A stretch of 64,000 bases of DNA from Epinephelus fuscoguttatus (lineage: Eukaryota > Chordata > Actinopteri > Perciformes > Serranidae), in assembly GCF_011397635.1 (NCBI RefSeq), contig NC_064775.1, positions 15,451,452 to 15,515,451 on the forward strand, read 5' to 3'. Numbering within the stretch: position 1 is the first letter of the stretch; every line of letters begins with the position of its first letter. This document shows, one piece after another, positions 35,245 through 47,161 of the stretch. The notes beneath the pieces were generated by a model that ran no database searches, was not told the DNA's origin, and saw only the letters and a list, made by a program, of their open reading frames with translations. Both the position numbers and the translations under genes were made by a program.

Positions 35245-35720
35245 TTGACCTGATGATGGCAGCAGATGAGATTTAATTGTCATGTAACAACACCTTATGT
35301 TCATCAGTTCATTGTAGAAAAAAAGTATTGGTATAAGTAAACTTAACAAGCAGCAAGCTTGGGGGCTGAAAAATGAAACCAATGCTGAAATGCCAAAAAC
35401 TGCAGTTCTCTGAATGGCCACCATGTTTAAATGCCCAACTTTACAGCAGACATTAACGTGTACAACCTGGTACAAAAAACTATTTTGTTCTGTGAAGATA
35501 ATTTTTCCTTTCATGACAACTATACAGGGGGTACATTTTACATAAATCATGCATTTATATGTTATTAAGGCAAAATTTTCCACGATTATGGGCACTGACA
35601 CATTTATTGGCAAGTCGCTACCACAGCAGCAGCATTGGTTTGGTGACCTATCCATGGTGTAACCCCAGATTCACAGAGTAAAGGTGTAGCTGCAGCTTTT
35701 GCTATTACAGTGTGTTTTCA
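35245..35720 (-). repeat. Dispersed repeat family A, copy 3
   Basis: Shares AAATGCCCAACTTTACAGCA, ATGGTGTAACCCCAGATT and CAGTGTGTTTTCAGTTCAT with 13300-13610 in reverse orientation. The 151-codon open frame on the minus strand here lies in this repeat, has no known domain, and is not called. Confidence 0.7.
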
Positions 35721-36180
35721 GTTCATAAAAAATAATTGTAGCGTTTTGTCATTGTTGTCATCATTGTCATTATTTGATTGATTATTGGTTATTTTATCTG
35801 AAAGAATTCTAAATGGCAATAAGTAGCAGCGCCTTTAGTTTTTGTGTACCATTAATACATAATACAACGTCAATACATGGTCGTAAGGGTGAAGAGGGGG
35901 TTGTGCTTCTGGACAGTAAAAGGCTTGTTCTGTCTCTGGTGTATAACATTAGGAACCTTTTTGAATGAAAAGGACACAAATAACGCTTGTTGTTTTGCTG
36001 ATACTGTAAGCGGTGACCCCTGGGTCACTAGCACACTGTGGTGTTTTGATGAACATGTGAAAACTGGACAACAATAACTCATCATCACACTGTGGTCCGT
36101 CGCTATACATAACCAGATCTGTGTTATAAAACCTATTTGGATGACAATACTTTATGCTGTGCCATCACACAGCTACTTAA

Positions 36181-36188
36181 TATAAAAG
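36181..36188 (+). promoter_or_regulatory. TATA box of gamma-crystallin gene 1
   Basis: TATAAAAG lies 64 bp before the ATG, the spacing usual for vertebrate gamma-crystallin genes. Confidence 0.85.
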
Positions 36189-36244
36189 GACAGCGGCGTG
36201 GAGAGTGTCTATTGAGCGCCAGTCTGGCCCCCACTAATGTAACA

Positions 36245-37507
36245 ATGGGAAAGGTAAGCTCATTATGTGTTACTGAAAATACAGAATTCAAGCATGTTAG
36301 ATGGTTTTAACAGTGGGAGTTGATCATTAATCGGTGCTTCAACAAACATTTACAGATCATATTCTACGAGGACAGAAATTTCCAGGGTCGGCACCATGAG
36401 TGCGTGAGCGACTGTGCTGACCTGCACGCCTACTTCAACCGCTGCAACTCCATCCGGGTGGAGAGCGGCTGTTTCATGGTGTATGAAAGACCCCACTATC
36501 TGGGCCACCAGTACTTCCTTCGCAGGGGGGAGTACTCCGACAACCAGCGCATGATTGGCATCAACGACTGCATCCGCTCCTGCCGCATGATTCCCATGGT
36601 AAGCCTAAAGACTGTATGAAAGAGGTATCAAGGCAGTTAATTAGAATGAAGTTAGTGATCTGTGTGTGCACACTGATCAGAGGTCAAGGAAAGAAAACCA
36701 AAGGGTAAAACAGAAAAAACAAAAGCAAAGCAATCAAACACAAGCTTAACATTTGGTCTGACCTGTATTTTAATGCTTAGCTCAAGGAAGAATATGTGAC
36801 AACGTTGTACAACTAAAAGAAATAGACTTCTGTGGATATGTACGTAGGTTTACATAAACATACTGAGTGTCTACATACTATATCTGTCAGTTCAGACACA
36901 AAACTTTAGCAAAATTGAACAGTAGCTAATATTTCCTTTTAAGATTGTAAAAACCAAGCTACTATAATCTGAATCTGAAAACAGTTTTGCCTTAGCTAGA
37001 CAAAACTTTCTCTTGAGATTCGTTTAAAGGACTTTTGGGGGGGAAAAATCCTCAATAAATGATGTATGAATGAATTTCTTCATCAAAAACATTCTACTAG
37101 ATGGAGATCAATACTTAAAGACTATTCATGGTTTGTTTTTTTATCTTCACAATCACCAGAAAAGTACTACTGTACTTAATGGCCCGTAAGTGAGACAAAA
37201 ACTGTCTGACTCATGAATGTTCTTCCTGCAGCACCGTGGTTCCTACAGAATAAGATTGTATGAGCGTCCAGATATGGGCGGCCAAATGCAGGAGGTGAGC
37301 GACGACTGCCCTAACGTCCAGGACCGCCTGCGTATGTCTGACATTAACTCATGCAATGTGGTTGACGGCCACTGGCTGATGTATGACCAGCCCAACTACA
37401 GGGGAAGACCCTACTACCTGAGACCCGGCGAATACCGCAGATACAGTGACTGGGGCGGCGCCAGTCCAAGGATCGGCTCACTCAGGCGAATCACTGACTT
37501 CAACTAG
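36245..37507 (+). CDS. crygm: Gamma-M crystallin, gene 1 (175 aa)
   Basis: Structural lens-fibre protein that packs densely in the cytoplasm to give refractive index. It is a two-domain, four-Greek-key protein, not an enzyme. Exons: 36245-36253 (M-G-K), 36356-36598, 37232-37507, with GT-AG introns of 102 and 633 bp, both phase 0. The Greek-key signatures [27 protein letters not shown] and MYDQPNYRG mark motifs 1-4. Trp is kept at the two C-terminal-domain sites (GHWLMYD, SDWGGAS) but replaced in the N-terminal domain ([15 protein letters not shown]), a gamma-M trait. The length is normal. AATAAA lies at 37542-37547, 35 bp after the stop. The gene converges on gene 2. Splice sites, start context and ORF are all intact, so it is likely functional. 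The exact paralogue name is uncertain. Confidence 0.95.
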
Positions 37508-37925
37508 AAGTCTTTTGAACCTTCTTCCTCTCTCTGTTCTCAATAAACACTCTGGGCTTTAACTGTGTGCATGCGTCTCTTTTTTTAAAAGATGTGAAGA
37601 TGGTATGTCTCCACCATGTTTGTTTTTTTAGCATGAGTTTTAGTCCCTTTCCTGAAATATTTGATCCACTCATGAAATTTTAGTATGGCTTACAACAGTT
37701 TAGTTGTGGACCATTGGTCTTAGCCTTTTCATGCTATTTTCTCTACTTAAAAAAAGCAATTATACATAATGTACTGCCTCAGCAAACCTTTCAATCCCCC
37801 GACCCCTTAAACTCAAAGAGCTCAAAGAAAACAAAAGCAGCAGTTGACAGAATACTGTTATTGGATAAATTTATTGACTTTATTGACAGTACTTCACATA
37901 AACAGTTTCTGTACATGAGCTGTTC

Positions 37926-38705
37926 TTACACAGTGATACGTCTGATGGATCCCACCCTAGGACTCATGCTTCCCCACTCATTAAATCTCCTGTATTCACC
38001 AGGGCGCACCAGGTACTGGCGTCCCCTGTAATTGGGATGCTCATAGAAGATCCAGTGGCCGTCCCTCACGTTGCAGGAATAGATGTCATTGAAGTGGAAG
38101 CGTTCGTATAGGGAGGGAAGGTCATCGGTCAGCTCCATCATCTGTCCTCCGAACTCTGGGCGCTCATAGATCATCATTTTGTGAGAGCCTTGGTGCTGCA
38201 GAAAAGACAAGGTGATTTATAAGCCTCTAGGTCACTGAAGGGTTATCAAAAGAAAACACTTTTTGTGAGGTGAAGCCTACCATAGGGATCATACGGCAGG
38301 ATCGCACACAGTCGTTAAATCCCATCCAGCGCTGGTAGTCTGGATAGTCACCCTTCCTCAGGAAGTACTGGTAGCCCATGTAGCTGGGCCTCTCATACAC
38401 CATCCAATCACCACTGTCCACTCTAATGGAGTTGCAGCGGCTGAAGTGGGAATGCAGGTCAGAGCATTCGCTGCTGCACTCATAGGAGCGACCCTGGAAG
38501 TTCCTGTCCTCGTAGAAGATTATCTGTAAAGATCAATCAAAGGAATTTCAAAAATAAAAATGAAATTGCTTCTAATGAGGAAAAGCGTGCATACTATACC
38601 ACATAAAAGAAAGCTTCCAGTTCACCGGCTGCGGCTGAACAATCCACGCAGATATGCAGAAGCACAAAAGGTACACAGAAAAACAAGCAGCCTTACCTTA
38701 CCCAT
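37926..38705 (-). CDS. crygm: Gamma-M crystallin, gene 2 (173 aa)
   Basis: Lens gamma-crystallin on the minus strand, tail-to-tail with gene 1. Exons in order: 38705-38697 (M-G-K), 38523-38281, 38195-37926, with compact introns of 173 and 85 bp, the shortest intron 2 in the cluster. The Greek-key signatures are [27 protein letters not shown] and FYEHPNYRG. All four classical Trp positions are present ([29 protein letters not shown]), unlike its gamma-M neighbours to the right, so it is a Trp-complete gamma-M form. It ends RRITV-stop (TAA). Reverse-strand AATAAA signals lie at 37870-37875 and 37879-37884. No break is seen. Confidence 0.95.
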
Positions 38706-38759
38706 TGTGCCAGCTAACCTTCGTCACACTGTAGAAGCAGCCGTGTGCTCCGTGCTGCC

Positions 38760-38819
38760 TTTATAACCCATGGATGACCTGTGTCATTGTGATTCAGAAC
38801 AATGACATTGCTCGTCAGC
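38760..38819 (-). promoter_or_regulatory. Promoter of gamma-crystallin gene 2
   Basis: TATAAAGG on the minus strand (TATAAA is the complement of 38760-38765) lies 55 bp before the ATG. About 50 bp further upstream is GCTGACGAGCA, with a GCTGAC Maf half-site (38814-38819). Confidence 0.75.
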
Positions 38820-39547
38820 TCTTTCTCAGAGAACAATATTTTGCTTTGTTATGTGTGGTCGATCAAGCAAATCAGCTTTTCTGAACAGAGGCCTCCCTTT
38901 GAATTTGCTCTGAGAGATGATAGAAACACTTGTGGATTCAACAAATAAACCAAAAGTAAATCTCCAAACATACATATAAAGTGGAGTGGACTCTTATTAT
39001 GCAAGATTATGAAAAACACATGAAAGCATGTATTTGTTTGTAAAAAGTTTATTTTTCTATCTCTTAATTTACATATCTAACATATGTCATCTGACATTAG
39101 AACATACACACATGTAAAATCCAATGCAGATGATTGTGGCACAGTACATACTGTAGACTGTATGGAGGCTGTAGTGACCATGTCTGTTTTAGAAAGCACA
39201 ACATTTAACAACTTAACATTTTAAACGCTGGAGTGAGAATTCATCATCGCTTGAGGTGAGCACAACCACTGCTTTGCCTCCGTAAACAGCTGCAGCTTTT
39301 ATATGATTTACAATTCAGAGAGTTTTATTCATGTCAGCACAACAACTTGTTTTATGTAGTCACTGGTTCTGTCAGTTCTGCTTTTGTTGGCTTTCAATCC
39401 CCCCGTATTGTGATCATCACTATGGACTAAGCTCTAGAACGGCCTTTCAGTGCAGCCTGCACGTGACCTTTTTTTTCTTTTTTGTACTGTAGAGCTGCTC
39501 AACTTGGAGCAGTGACAACATCAAGTGTTTAGTAGTTGTTGAACACA
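38766..39547. other. Intergenic, no gene recognised
   Basis: Upstream flank of gene 2, AT-rich, without exon signals beyond the promoter. Confidence 0.5.
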
Positions 39548-39830
39548 CATTCATGGGGTGTAGATATCGGGAGGGTGGCAGGGCACATGTCCCCCTCAGT
39601 ATTTAGAACATGTGCATTTGTCCCTCCCAGTAAACCATGAAAGTAGCAGAGGACTTGTATTTTGACAAAATTAAAGACATTTACACCATAAATTGATGTG
39701 GAAAAAGGCACAAATCGGTGATGAAAATTCACCAGAATGCAGGAAAGTTAGTGTTTGATGCTTGAAATTTTCTGGCTGAGGACCCCCAAACATCCGTTTC
39801 ATGTGTCCCCCCAAAGTTGAAACAAACCCT
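39548..39830. repeat. Dispersed repeat family D, copy 3
   Basis: GGGGTGTAGATATCGGGAGG, CAGTATTTAGAACATGTGCA, AAAGACATTTACACCATAAA and CAGAATGCAGGAAAGTTAGT follow the same order as at 15780-16010. It is the most complete of the four copies. Confidence 0.7.
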
Positions 39831-41197
39831 ATGCCCTTGTGCACATGTATCAAGCTAATTAATTAAGTTATTTATAGTAAAAGGCTTTGAAAATATCAGT
39901 GTAGTATCTGCCCTGAAGTACATCTGAAAATCTCGGGTCCTCTAACATTTAAAAGTAGTTTTTACTTTATTTATTTACTTTATTTACATACATGTACAGA
40001 TAGACCCATGTATGTCTGCTGTGCAGTGTGCACCTGAACTTTAAACTTTATGTGCAACTGCCTAAGCTTTAGTGAGATTAATAATTCTTAATTCAAGGTT
40101 TCATCAATGAGTCGGCAAACAGCCTAAAAAATTAAGGTTGCCTTCCTCTGGTTAGGCAAGCTGCACAGCAGTGCAGACGCCTGCCTGGTGGCAGCCATTT
40201 AAAGGCTCTGTGTCATCCGGTTCTCATTCCTAGGTTGTCAAATACTGATGCTTCATCATGCCCCTCTGTGTCTGATAGCGACTCACAGGGCACCTTTTAA
40301 TATATTTTTGTGACATATAGCCAAAACCCATTGTAACAGTGTTGTGAAACAGTTGAGGCTAGGTTTAAGCAACAAAACAGCTCGGTTAAGTTTAGAAAAA
40401 AGATCATGCTTTGGGTTGAAATGAGTACGTTTGTTAAGTAATTTAATATGACAAAGTGCGTGATGATCATACGTAAATTCATTTCAAACATTACATTTAA
40501 ACAGCACCTCTCCTGGATGGATTTTCTTGCTCTTTATATAACATCAGTAGCTCTCAGTGTCACATATTGCAGTAGAGAGTTAGTTGAAAGCCCAATTCAT
40601 CTCCTAAAGATGCTAAAGGCTCATTTGGCTCCAGTATCACACACCAAGGGTCATGACAAAGCGTCTGTATTTAACAACCTGGGAATGAGAAAGGGCTGCT
40701 TCTGTAGGACATGGTGGGGTCCTGTAAAAAGAGGTGAGCTTTATGAAGCATTAGCTAATCTTGCAGAGAGATCAGATAAAACATTAGCTGATATGAGTTC
40801 TTGGTCTTTCATGTTTTTCCATCAACAACTAGCTGGAGGCTTGTTGATATAACAATTTAAACTAGCCTGAAGCCTAAGGTAGCCGCTGTTGTGCTCCCCT
40901 TCAGTTGTTCAGATGGATCCATATAACTGCCTTAAGACTAAATTGAGCTTGGCCTTCTTAACGTAGTAGTGTTTATGTTTGTATTTTTGAGACAAAGCCA
41001 AGTCTGAAAGCAATTCTAAGGCCATGTTGTTTGCCTTACAGTGTTAGCTTCATCTTTTCCTTTCTACTTTGTCTTGGTCAGCTGATGTTATATGAGCACA
41101 CCCAGAGGTTTGCACAGAAGTATTCAGGCTCCTTCCCTTCCCTTCTTCTTCTAACGACCATTCATAGTTTTACTAAAGTGTTATTTGTGGAAATATA
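39831..41197. other. Intergenic; repeat fragment, no gene recognised
   Basis: A fragment at 40360-40425 (GGTTAAGTTTAGAAAAAAGA followed by TCATGCTTTGGG) belongs to the family B/C type. An open frame of 134 codons at 40448-40852 has no motif or splice context. Confidence 0.45.
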
Positions 41198-41986
41198 CTG
41201 AACAAAAATTCATGTGCAACACTTTTGTTTTTGCTCCTTTTTTTTTTTTTTTTTTTTTTAACAATTTTAAGTTAAAGATCTAAGACATTTTTCATGCTCT
41301 CAATAGATAACGACTCCACCAGAGCTGTTGTCCATGAACTGAATGTTCATTTTACTACCATTAGACGTCTCCACTGTCATTTATGTGAATTTGGGAGTCC
41401 ATCTAACCAGCCTCACAATTGCACACCATGAGTGACCACACTAGCCTGGGACCTCTACATCCAGTGTCTTCACCTGGGAGATCATCCGAGACCAGCCACC
41501 TAAACAACTGATGCAACAGTTTATTTGCACAACCGAAGAATTTCTGCACAATCCATCAGAAACTATCACAGGGAAGCTCATCTGCGTGCTCATCGTCCTC
41601 ACCAGGGTCTAAACCTGACAGCAGTTCATCATTGTAACCAACTTGTGAAGTTGTGAGGTCGAATTGATATACTGCCAAATTCATGGAAACAACATCGGAG
41701 ACATGTTAAGGTAGTGAAAGGAACATTCAGCTCATGGACAACAGTTTTGGTGGATATACTCTACCTGCAGTCAGCTGTTTAATCAGCATCTAGATATGAA
41801 ACACCTGTCAGGTGGATGGATTATCTTGGAATAGGAGAAGTGCTCACTGACATAGATTTTACCAAATTTGTGACCAAAATTTGAGAAAAATAAGTCTATT
41901 GAGTGCACAAGAAAAGTCTTAGATCTTTTACTTAAATCTATGTAAATGGGAGCAAACACAAAGGTGTGTTTAAGTTTTTGTTCATT
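41198..41986. mobile_element. Decayed Tc1/mariner-like element, about 790 bp
   Basis: The left end CTGAACAAAAATTCATGTGC and CAACACTTTTGTTTTTGCTC, after a TA at 41196-41197, matches the right end in reverse complement (TGAACAAAAACTTAAACACA and CCTTTGTGTTTGCTC). Both ends continue into AAAGATCTAAGAC. A long T-run (41240-41262) interrupts the left end. The interior keeps transposase-like but frame-broken sequence and no usable ORF. Confidence 0.8.
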
Positions 41987-42520
41987 CTTGTTGTGCAAAA
42001 TTTGTTACAATCTAAGATAAATGGGCTAACAACTGATAATGTAATTATTTGGTTTAGAGGGCCTATAAAGGGAAGCAATACATGCATAGTTGAAAAACCC
42101 AGTGCTAATATACTCTGTCAACACTCATGGAATGTGTCTAGTCCAATCAAATTACTTGGTTAGAAGTAGCTGTTGTATAAATTTTGATTGTACTTTCTCA
42201 TGGTAAAAGCAACAGTTGCGTTATATACCACTGGCTGGGCCAAATAGTTATCACAGATTTATTTTAAAATTTAAAAAAAAAAAAAAAAGCCACACAAAAT
42301 ATGCATCAAATCGTTTTATTGTGCGCATCACACAGTTAAAGAGGTAAATTCATCGTGGCTGGATTGCACAGTACAACTGGAACTACATGCAAACAGTGCA
42401 CAAATCACAGTTTCAGGATAAAAACAAGGCACCTTTTTGCCCCTCACTTCGACATCTTGTTAATGTTAATAAAACAAAGCATCTGCAAAACCTATTAGCT
42501 AAATAGAAGTGTTTAGACAG

Positions 42521-43999
42521 TTAAGATTCTGTGATGCGTCTGATTGAGTTGAACCTCACATCGTCGCTGCCGATCTCTCTGAGGTTCATGTACTTTCCTG
42601 GCTTCAGATAAAACATCCTGCCTTCGTAGTTTGGCTGCTCAAACATCAACCAGTAGCCGTCCATCACGTTGCAGGACTGCATGTCCGGCATGTGATAGTG
42701 ATCCTGGATGGAGTCGCAGTCGTCGGTCAGCTCCTGCATCTGCCCTTCAAAGTTAGCTTTCTCGTAGATCCTCATCTTAAAGGGTCCCTTGTGCTGTTTA
42801 AATACAAAGTTTAAAATAAAATAAAATATATGCATGAATTAACAAGAGCTGTGGTGCTGTGTAGTTTTAGCTAGCTGCTGTGAAAAGCTAAAGGTCTTAC
42901 TAGGAAATACGAAGTAACTGTAAGCTAACTCTGTTGAGGACTGTACTTGTTAGCATGCTGAATGAGAAGTTAAATATCAGTTTATTCCTCATAAAAGTCA
43001 TCCTGTTTACAAATGTGTGAATAAAAATGCAGCATTTGCTCAAGTGTTAACAATGCTTGCAATACTGGAGCAAACGCTAGCTAGCTAGCTAGCTAGCAAT
43101 ACATGTAAGGGTTATTGCTTGCTAGCCCGCTAGTTAACAAGCGAAAACAGAAGACCGCTTTAAAAGAAAGTTGATCCTTGTCATTTTTAGAAACAGTAGT
43201 TTGCAGAAAAACATTAACCTTCACCCTTTTCAAGAGCATTCAACCACATCCCCAAAACTTAAAGCTCAAAGAAAGTATGAGGACATTGAGCATTTTTTCA
43301 AGCTTCTAGTGTTGTCATAAGGTGCTTTTTCTCATTTCCAATGGGTTTTTTTTTCTAATTTAGCAGTTTCCCCTCTTTTCTCCTCTTAAACACATTCTAG
43401 AAATATCAACTGGAGGCACAGAGGAAAAACATTCTCCTATTTCTGGGTAAGACAGCAACCAAACATATTTCTCATGTCCCTTTACATTACTGACTATCTT
43501 TGTCTCCTTGATTAATAATGAAACTTACCACAGGGACGACGCGGCAGGACTGAATGCAGTCATTGAAGCCGATGGTATTCTGATACTCGGGGTACTCTCC
43601 CCTGGTCAGGAGGTACTGCTGGCCAGTGTAGTTGGGCTGATCATAGACCATGAACACACCGCTCTCCACCTTGCAAGAGCTGCATCGGCTCAGATGAGAG
43701 GCGATTTCAGAGCAGTCGCTGACGCACTCATATGAGCGGCCCTGGAAGTTTCTCCCCTCGAAGAAGACGATCTAGAGAGAAAGACACAGATTGTTTTATG
43801 CATTAGAAAACTTCCAGAGCTCAATGTTCAAGTGAGTTATCTGATTATTATAAACACAAATCACACTGTTTTGCATGGCAGAAGTTATGTGCAAAAGTAT
43901 TTGGGCACATTTACAACATAGAATTATGATTGAGGCAGTGTGTGCATCATTTAGTTGGCTGGTGCAGTGATCTGCACCCTTCATTACCTTTCCGCTCAT
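42521..43999 (-). CDS. crygm: Gamma-M crystallin, gene 3, Trp-poor (175 aa)
   Basis: Lens gamma-crystallin on the minus strand. Exons in order: 43999-43988 (M-S-G-K, one codon longer than its neighbours), 43771-43529, 42793-42521; introns are 216 and 735 bp. Motif 1 is altered from FYEDRNFQG to FFEGRNFQG. Motif 2 is VYDQPNYTG, motif 3 IYEKANFEG and motif 4 MFEQPNYEG. Only one Trp remains (GYWLMFE), and Leu-Arg-Glu-Ile replaces the last Trp segment. Exon 2 ends RVVPV rather than the usual MIPM, and the CSSCKVESG segment is Cys-rich, so this is the most divergent gamma-M here. All splice sites and the ORF are intact. A reverse-strand AATAAA lies at 42315-42320. Intron 2 contains a (GCTA)n run. 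It belongs with the crygm2d-type Met-rich group. Confidence 0.93.
43076..43097. repeat. (GCTA)n palindromic tetranucleotide run
   Basis: Five and a half GCTA units, self-complementary, in intron 2 of gene 3. Confidence 0.95.
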
Positions 44000-44045
44000 G
44001 ATCACGCTATTTGATTTCTGTTGTTCTTCTCACTGGCGCGCTGCC

Positions 44046-44108
44046 TTTTATGCATCATGTGACATCAAAAGAATCTGCCCCTCAATTGTACAAAATAACT
44101 GAGTCAGC
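44046..44108 (-). promoter_or_regulatory. Promoter of gamma-crystallin gene 3
   Basis: On the minus strand CATAAAAGG (ATAAAA, complement of 44046-44051) is a weak TATA box 46 bp before the ATG. About 48 bp upstream lies CTGAGTCAGC (44099-44108), close to the T-type Maf response element core. Confidence 0.72.
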
Positions 44109-44506
44109 TTATCTGCATGGAAGTCCCTACTGTATTATGCATCAAAGCTGTGAACAGATTAAACAGTAGTGGTGCAGCTTTCACAGTGACAAAGCAAACT
44201 CTAGTTATTGCATTACTTTTGTATCTTTGTGCCATCATTTTCATAATAGGACACATTTATGTTTATAGAACATTATGCAACAGATTGGCGTGTCAACAGG
44301 GGCAAGATTATATTAAATGCTTTGATTTGTGAAATATGTGACTTTTGAAAGCAGAAATAACACAGTTCTCCTTTTACAAATACTGAATTCACCAGAAATA
44401 AAACACACTGTTGCTCAGTTAAGTAAACTCAGGATGTTTGCTGCTACAGCCTTACTTGGTCTGGTATAACCAGGAGCTTATGGTGGCTACTGTTTGCAAA
44501 CGTTGT

Positions 44507-44563
<57 letters not shown>

Positions 44564-45693
44564 GTGCCAAAGAATTCCAATGTCTTTTGTGTTCTGCTTA
44601 TCTTTCCTCCTGCGTCACCATGAGGCCAAAATGTCCACTTGTCCAAAATGTAATTGCCAGGTCACTCTAATGCTTTCTGAGCATGTTCATGCTCCTCAGA
44701 GGATGAAACCTTTGTACTTAGGACACATATGCATCCCTCTAGCACCACCCTCAGGACAAATTTCAGCTTTGTACACAGAATATCTCAAAATTTAACCTGC
44801 AGATTTCCATGAAATTTATGGAGTACATTCATGTTCTCAAGGGAATTATACTTTTTAAATTTGAGAATCACATGACCTTTCCATTAGTGGCACCCTCAAG
44901 AGAGACTTGGCATGTCAAGAGCCCCAAAATAAAAATAATTATCACTTTGTTGTTGTTGAAATTGCGAGTGGTTCCTGTGAGTGCTATGCATCTACACTTA
45001 CATTATGTATCAGTACTGAAGATTGAAACAAAACCCAACATGGCTCATACTAAAATTCACTGAATGCCATCCAAATGTAATAATTAATCTCACAGAAAGA
45101 AAAACTGCATTGTGAACATTTCATTTTTAGTTTTGGTAACGGTGAAATACATTAAGAAAAATATATTGTAACACCATTATATATGACATGTTTTTCCACT
45201 GGAAGACTATCTTCACAAAATGACCATACTACTGTGGTCAAAGTTGAACCAAGAAGTTGTTCTGCAATGCTCTAATGTAAAGATTTGTAATAGATGTTTA
45301 CACTGGACAATCTCAGTCATAGATTAATGTCATAAACTGAATGAGAAGCAGTTGTAAAAATGATTGGTGGAAAAAATCTTGGGAACATTCAGAATAGAGA
45401 TGTGATGACTGCTGAGCATAGTACATAGTAATATTAGCATAATTAAAAAAAACAAAACAAAAAACAACTTTGTAGTATGGAAGGACTCAGCTGCTGTCAA
45501 AGAAGTTTATATTTATATACTGAATGTACCAGCAGAAACGATCACATAATATTAATATTCATATTTTGGGAATCTAAATTTCAGAGTCTCCATCTGACCT
45601 CTGTAGGGACAAATTGTGCCCCTTACACCACTGTCGTCATACCCCAGATAAAGAAAACTACAGAACAGCAGAAAAAAAATTGAAAATATGATT
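44109..45693. other. Intergenic; (GATA)n array, no gene recognised
   Basis: AT-rich spacer between genes 3 and 4, with a (GATA)n run at 44507-44562. No exon recognised. Confidence 0.55.
44507..44562. repeat. (GATA)n microsatellite
   Basis: Fourteen perfect GATA units. Confidence 0.98.
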
Positions 45694-45731
45694 TTTATTT
45701 TTCACCCACAGTTTCTTTAATTTAACAAGAA

Positions 45732-46526
45732 TCAGCACATATCCATGATGCGCCTAATAGAGCTGACCCTCATCAAGTTGCTCGCCCCTGTGTCTCGGAG
45801 GCTCCTGTACTCCCCGGGCCTCACGTACGTCATTCGGCCTCTGTAGTTGGGGTGCTCGAACATCAGCCAGTGGCCGTCCATCACGCTGCAGGACTGCATG
45901 TCGGACATCAAGAAACGATCCTGGAGAGACTCGCAGTCATCCATCAGCTCATGCATCTGGCCTCCAAAGTTCTCCCTTTCGTAGATCCTCATCCTGAACT
46001 GCCCCCTGTGCTGTTGGAGGAAGACAAGACATGATGTAAGTCCTTTGATTCTCTAGAGTTTTGGAGACTGTTCTGGAGACTGTGGGTGGAAACCACAAGT
46101 ACCAAAATGTCTTACCATTGGCACCACGCGACAGGAGCGCACGGTATCCAACATACCCATGCCCATCATGCTCCCCATGCGCTGAAAGTCAGAATACTCC
46201 CCTCTCTTCAGGAAGATCTGATTACCCATGAAGTTAGGGCGGTCGTACGCCACAAAGCACCCATTTTCCACCCTGCACGAGTTGCAGCGGTTCAGGTGCA
46301 TGTGGATGTCAGAGCAGTCGCTGCTGCAGTCATAGGACCGGCCCTGGAAGTTCCTGTCCTCATAGAAAATGATCTGAAGTAGAAAAACAATAGGAAACTT
46401 TGTCATCAGATGAAATACTTAAGCACATTTGCATCATACATCTGTAAACTATAAATTTTTTATTACGACAATGGCACCAGATTTTTCAACATGATACAAA
46501 CATATGATAACTATTACCCTGCCCAT
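45732..46526 (-). CDS. crygm: Gamma-M crystallin, gene 4, Met-rich (181 aa)
   Basis: Lens gamma-crystallin on the minus strand, head-to-head with gene 5. Exons in order: 46526-46518 (M-G-R), 46373-46116, 46010-45732; introns are 144 and 105 bp. Exon 2 is 15 bp longer than in most paralogues: the loop after EYSDFQR reads [10 protein letters not shown], a Met-rich insertion in motif 2. The Greek-key signatures are [27 protein letters not shown] and MFEHPNYRG. Only one Trp is left (GHWLMFE). The end RRIMDMC-stop closely parallels gene 5 (RRIMDAC). Met-rich, Trp-poor gamma-M proteins are typical of fish lenses, where high packing density is needed. A reverse-strand AATAAA lies at 45694-45699. No damage is seen. 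Confidence 0.95.
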
Positions 46527-46569
46527 GGTGACACGTTTAGTTTTTGCAAATGATGCCAACCCAGCGCCA

Positions 46570-46633
46570 CTTTTATATAGAGTATCAGCTGCAGACCACC
46601 TTGCGCACCTTTGTGTGAAACATCATGACTCAT
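46570..46633 (-). promoter_or_regulatory. Promoter of gamma-crystallin gene 4
   Basis: TATATAAAAG on the minus strand (TATAAAAG is the complement of 46570-46577) lies about 44 bp before the ATG. ATGACTCAT (46625-46633), an AP-1/Maf-like site, lies about 50 bp further out. The interval up to 47161 is shared with gene 5. Confidence 0.78.
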
Positions 46634-47049
46634 CACGAGGTTCACGTGGGCCTGCATTCATTTTTTACAGCACACCTCAATAGTTATTATTGTATGTTGA
46701 ATGTAGTTTTAGGAGGTCATGTCAGGTCATAACAGAAGCAAAACATTCCTCAAATTATGTATTTTTAATACATCACATTTACATTTCACATCCTACAAGG
46801 CCAAAGCTTTGTTTTGTGGTATTTGTTCAATTCCTTTAACCATAGACAATAACCATAAAGCTCAGACTCATCTTTTGATCAGATATGCACACCACATAGA
46901 TTTATACACAAAAGATACGAATTAAATAGTTGAAGTTTCTGGAAGCACATATAAAACCCAATATTGACAATAACTATTGCAGATTCTGACATACAGTGAA
47001 GTGGGTGCAGCACTATAGGGTGGCTGCACTGTGCCACAATATAGAGTGA

Positions 47050-47109
47050 TGACTCAAAGGTTTCAGCACAAGCCATGTGGAAATAGTACGGCCGTGCAAT
47101 GTATAAAAA
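47050..47109 (+). promoter_or_regulatory. Promoter of gamma-crystallin gene 5
   Basis: TATAAAAAG is at 47102-47110, about 60 bp before the ATG. TGACTCA (47050-47056) lies about 46 bp upstream of it, mirroring the arrangement of gene 4. Confidence 0.78.
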
Positions 47110-47161
47110 GGGAAAAGGGTCGATGTTGAAGCTGTACATCTGAGATTAGCTCACAAATATC

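Noticed and set aside
35200-35655. 151-codon minus strand open frame upstream of the crystallins
   Set aside because: It overlaps repeat family A copy 3 and the end of the Harbinger-like element. Hydrophobic and Cys stretches come from AT-rich repeat sequence.
40448-40852. 134-codon + strand open frame between genes 2 and 3
   Set aside because: No domain, no TATA or AATAAA context, and no resemblance to a crystallin exon.
43508-43735. Open frame antisense to gene 3 exon 2 (similar cases at 46086-46382, 48325-48681, 51051-51377 and 54557-54901)
   Set aside because: GC-rich crystallin exons produce long antisense frames. The sense frames carry the Greek-key motifs and splice sites.
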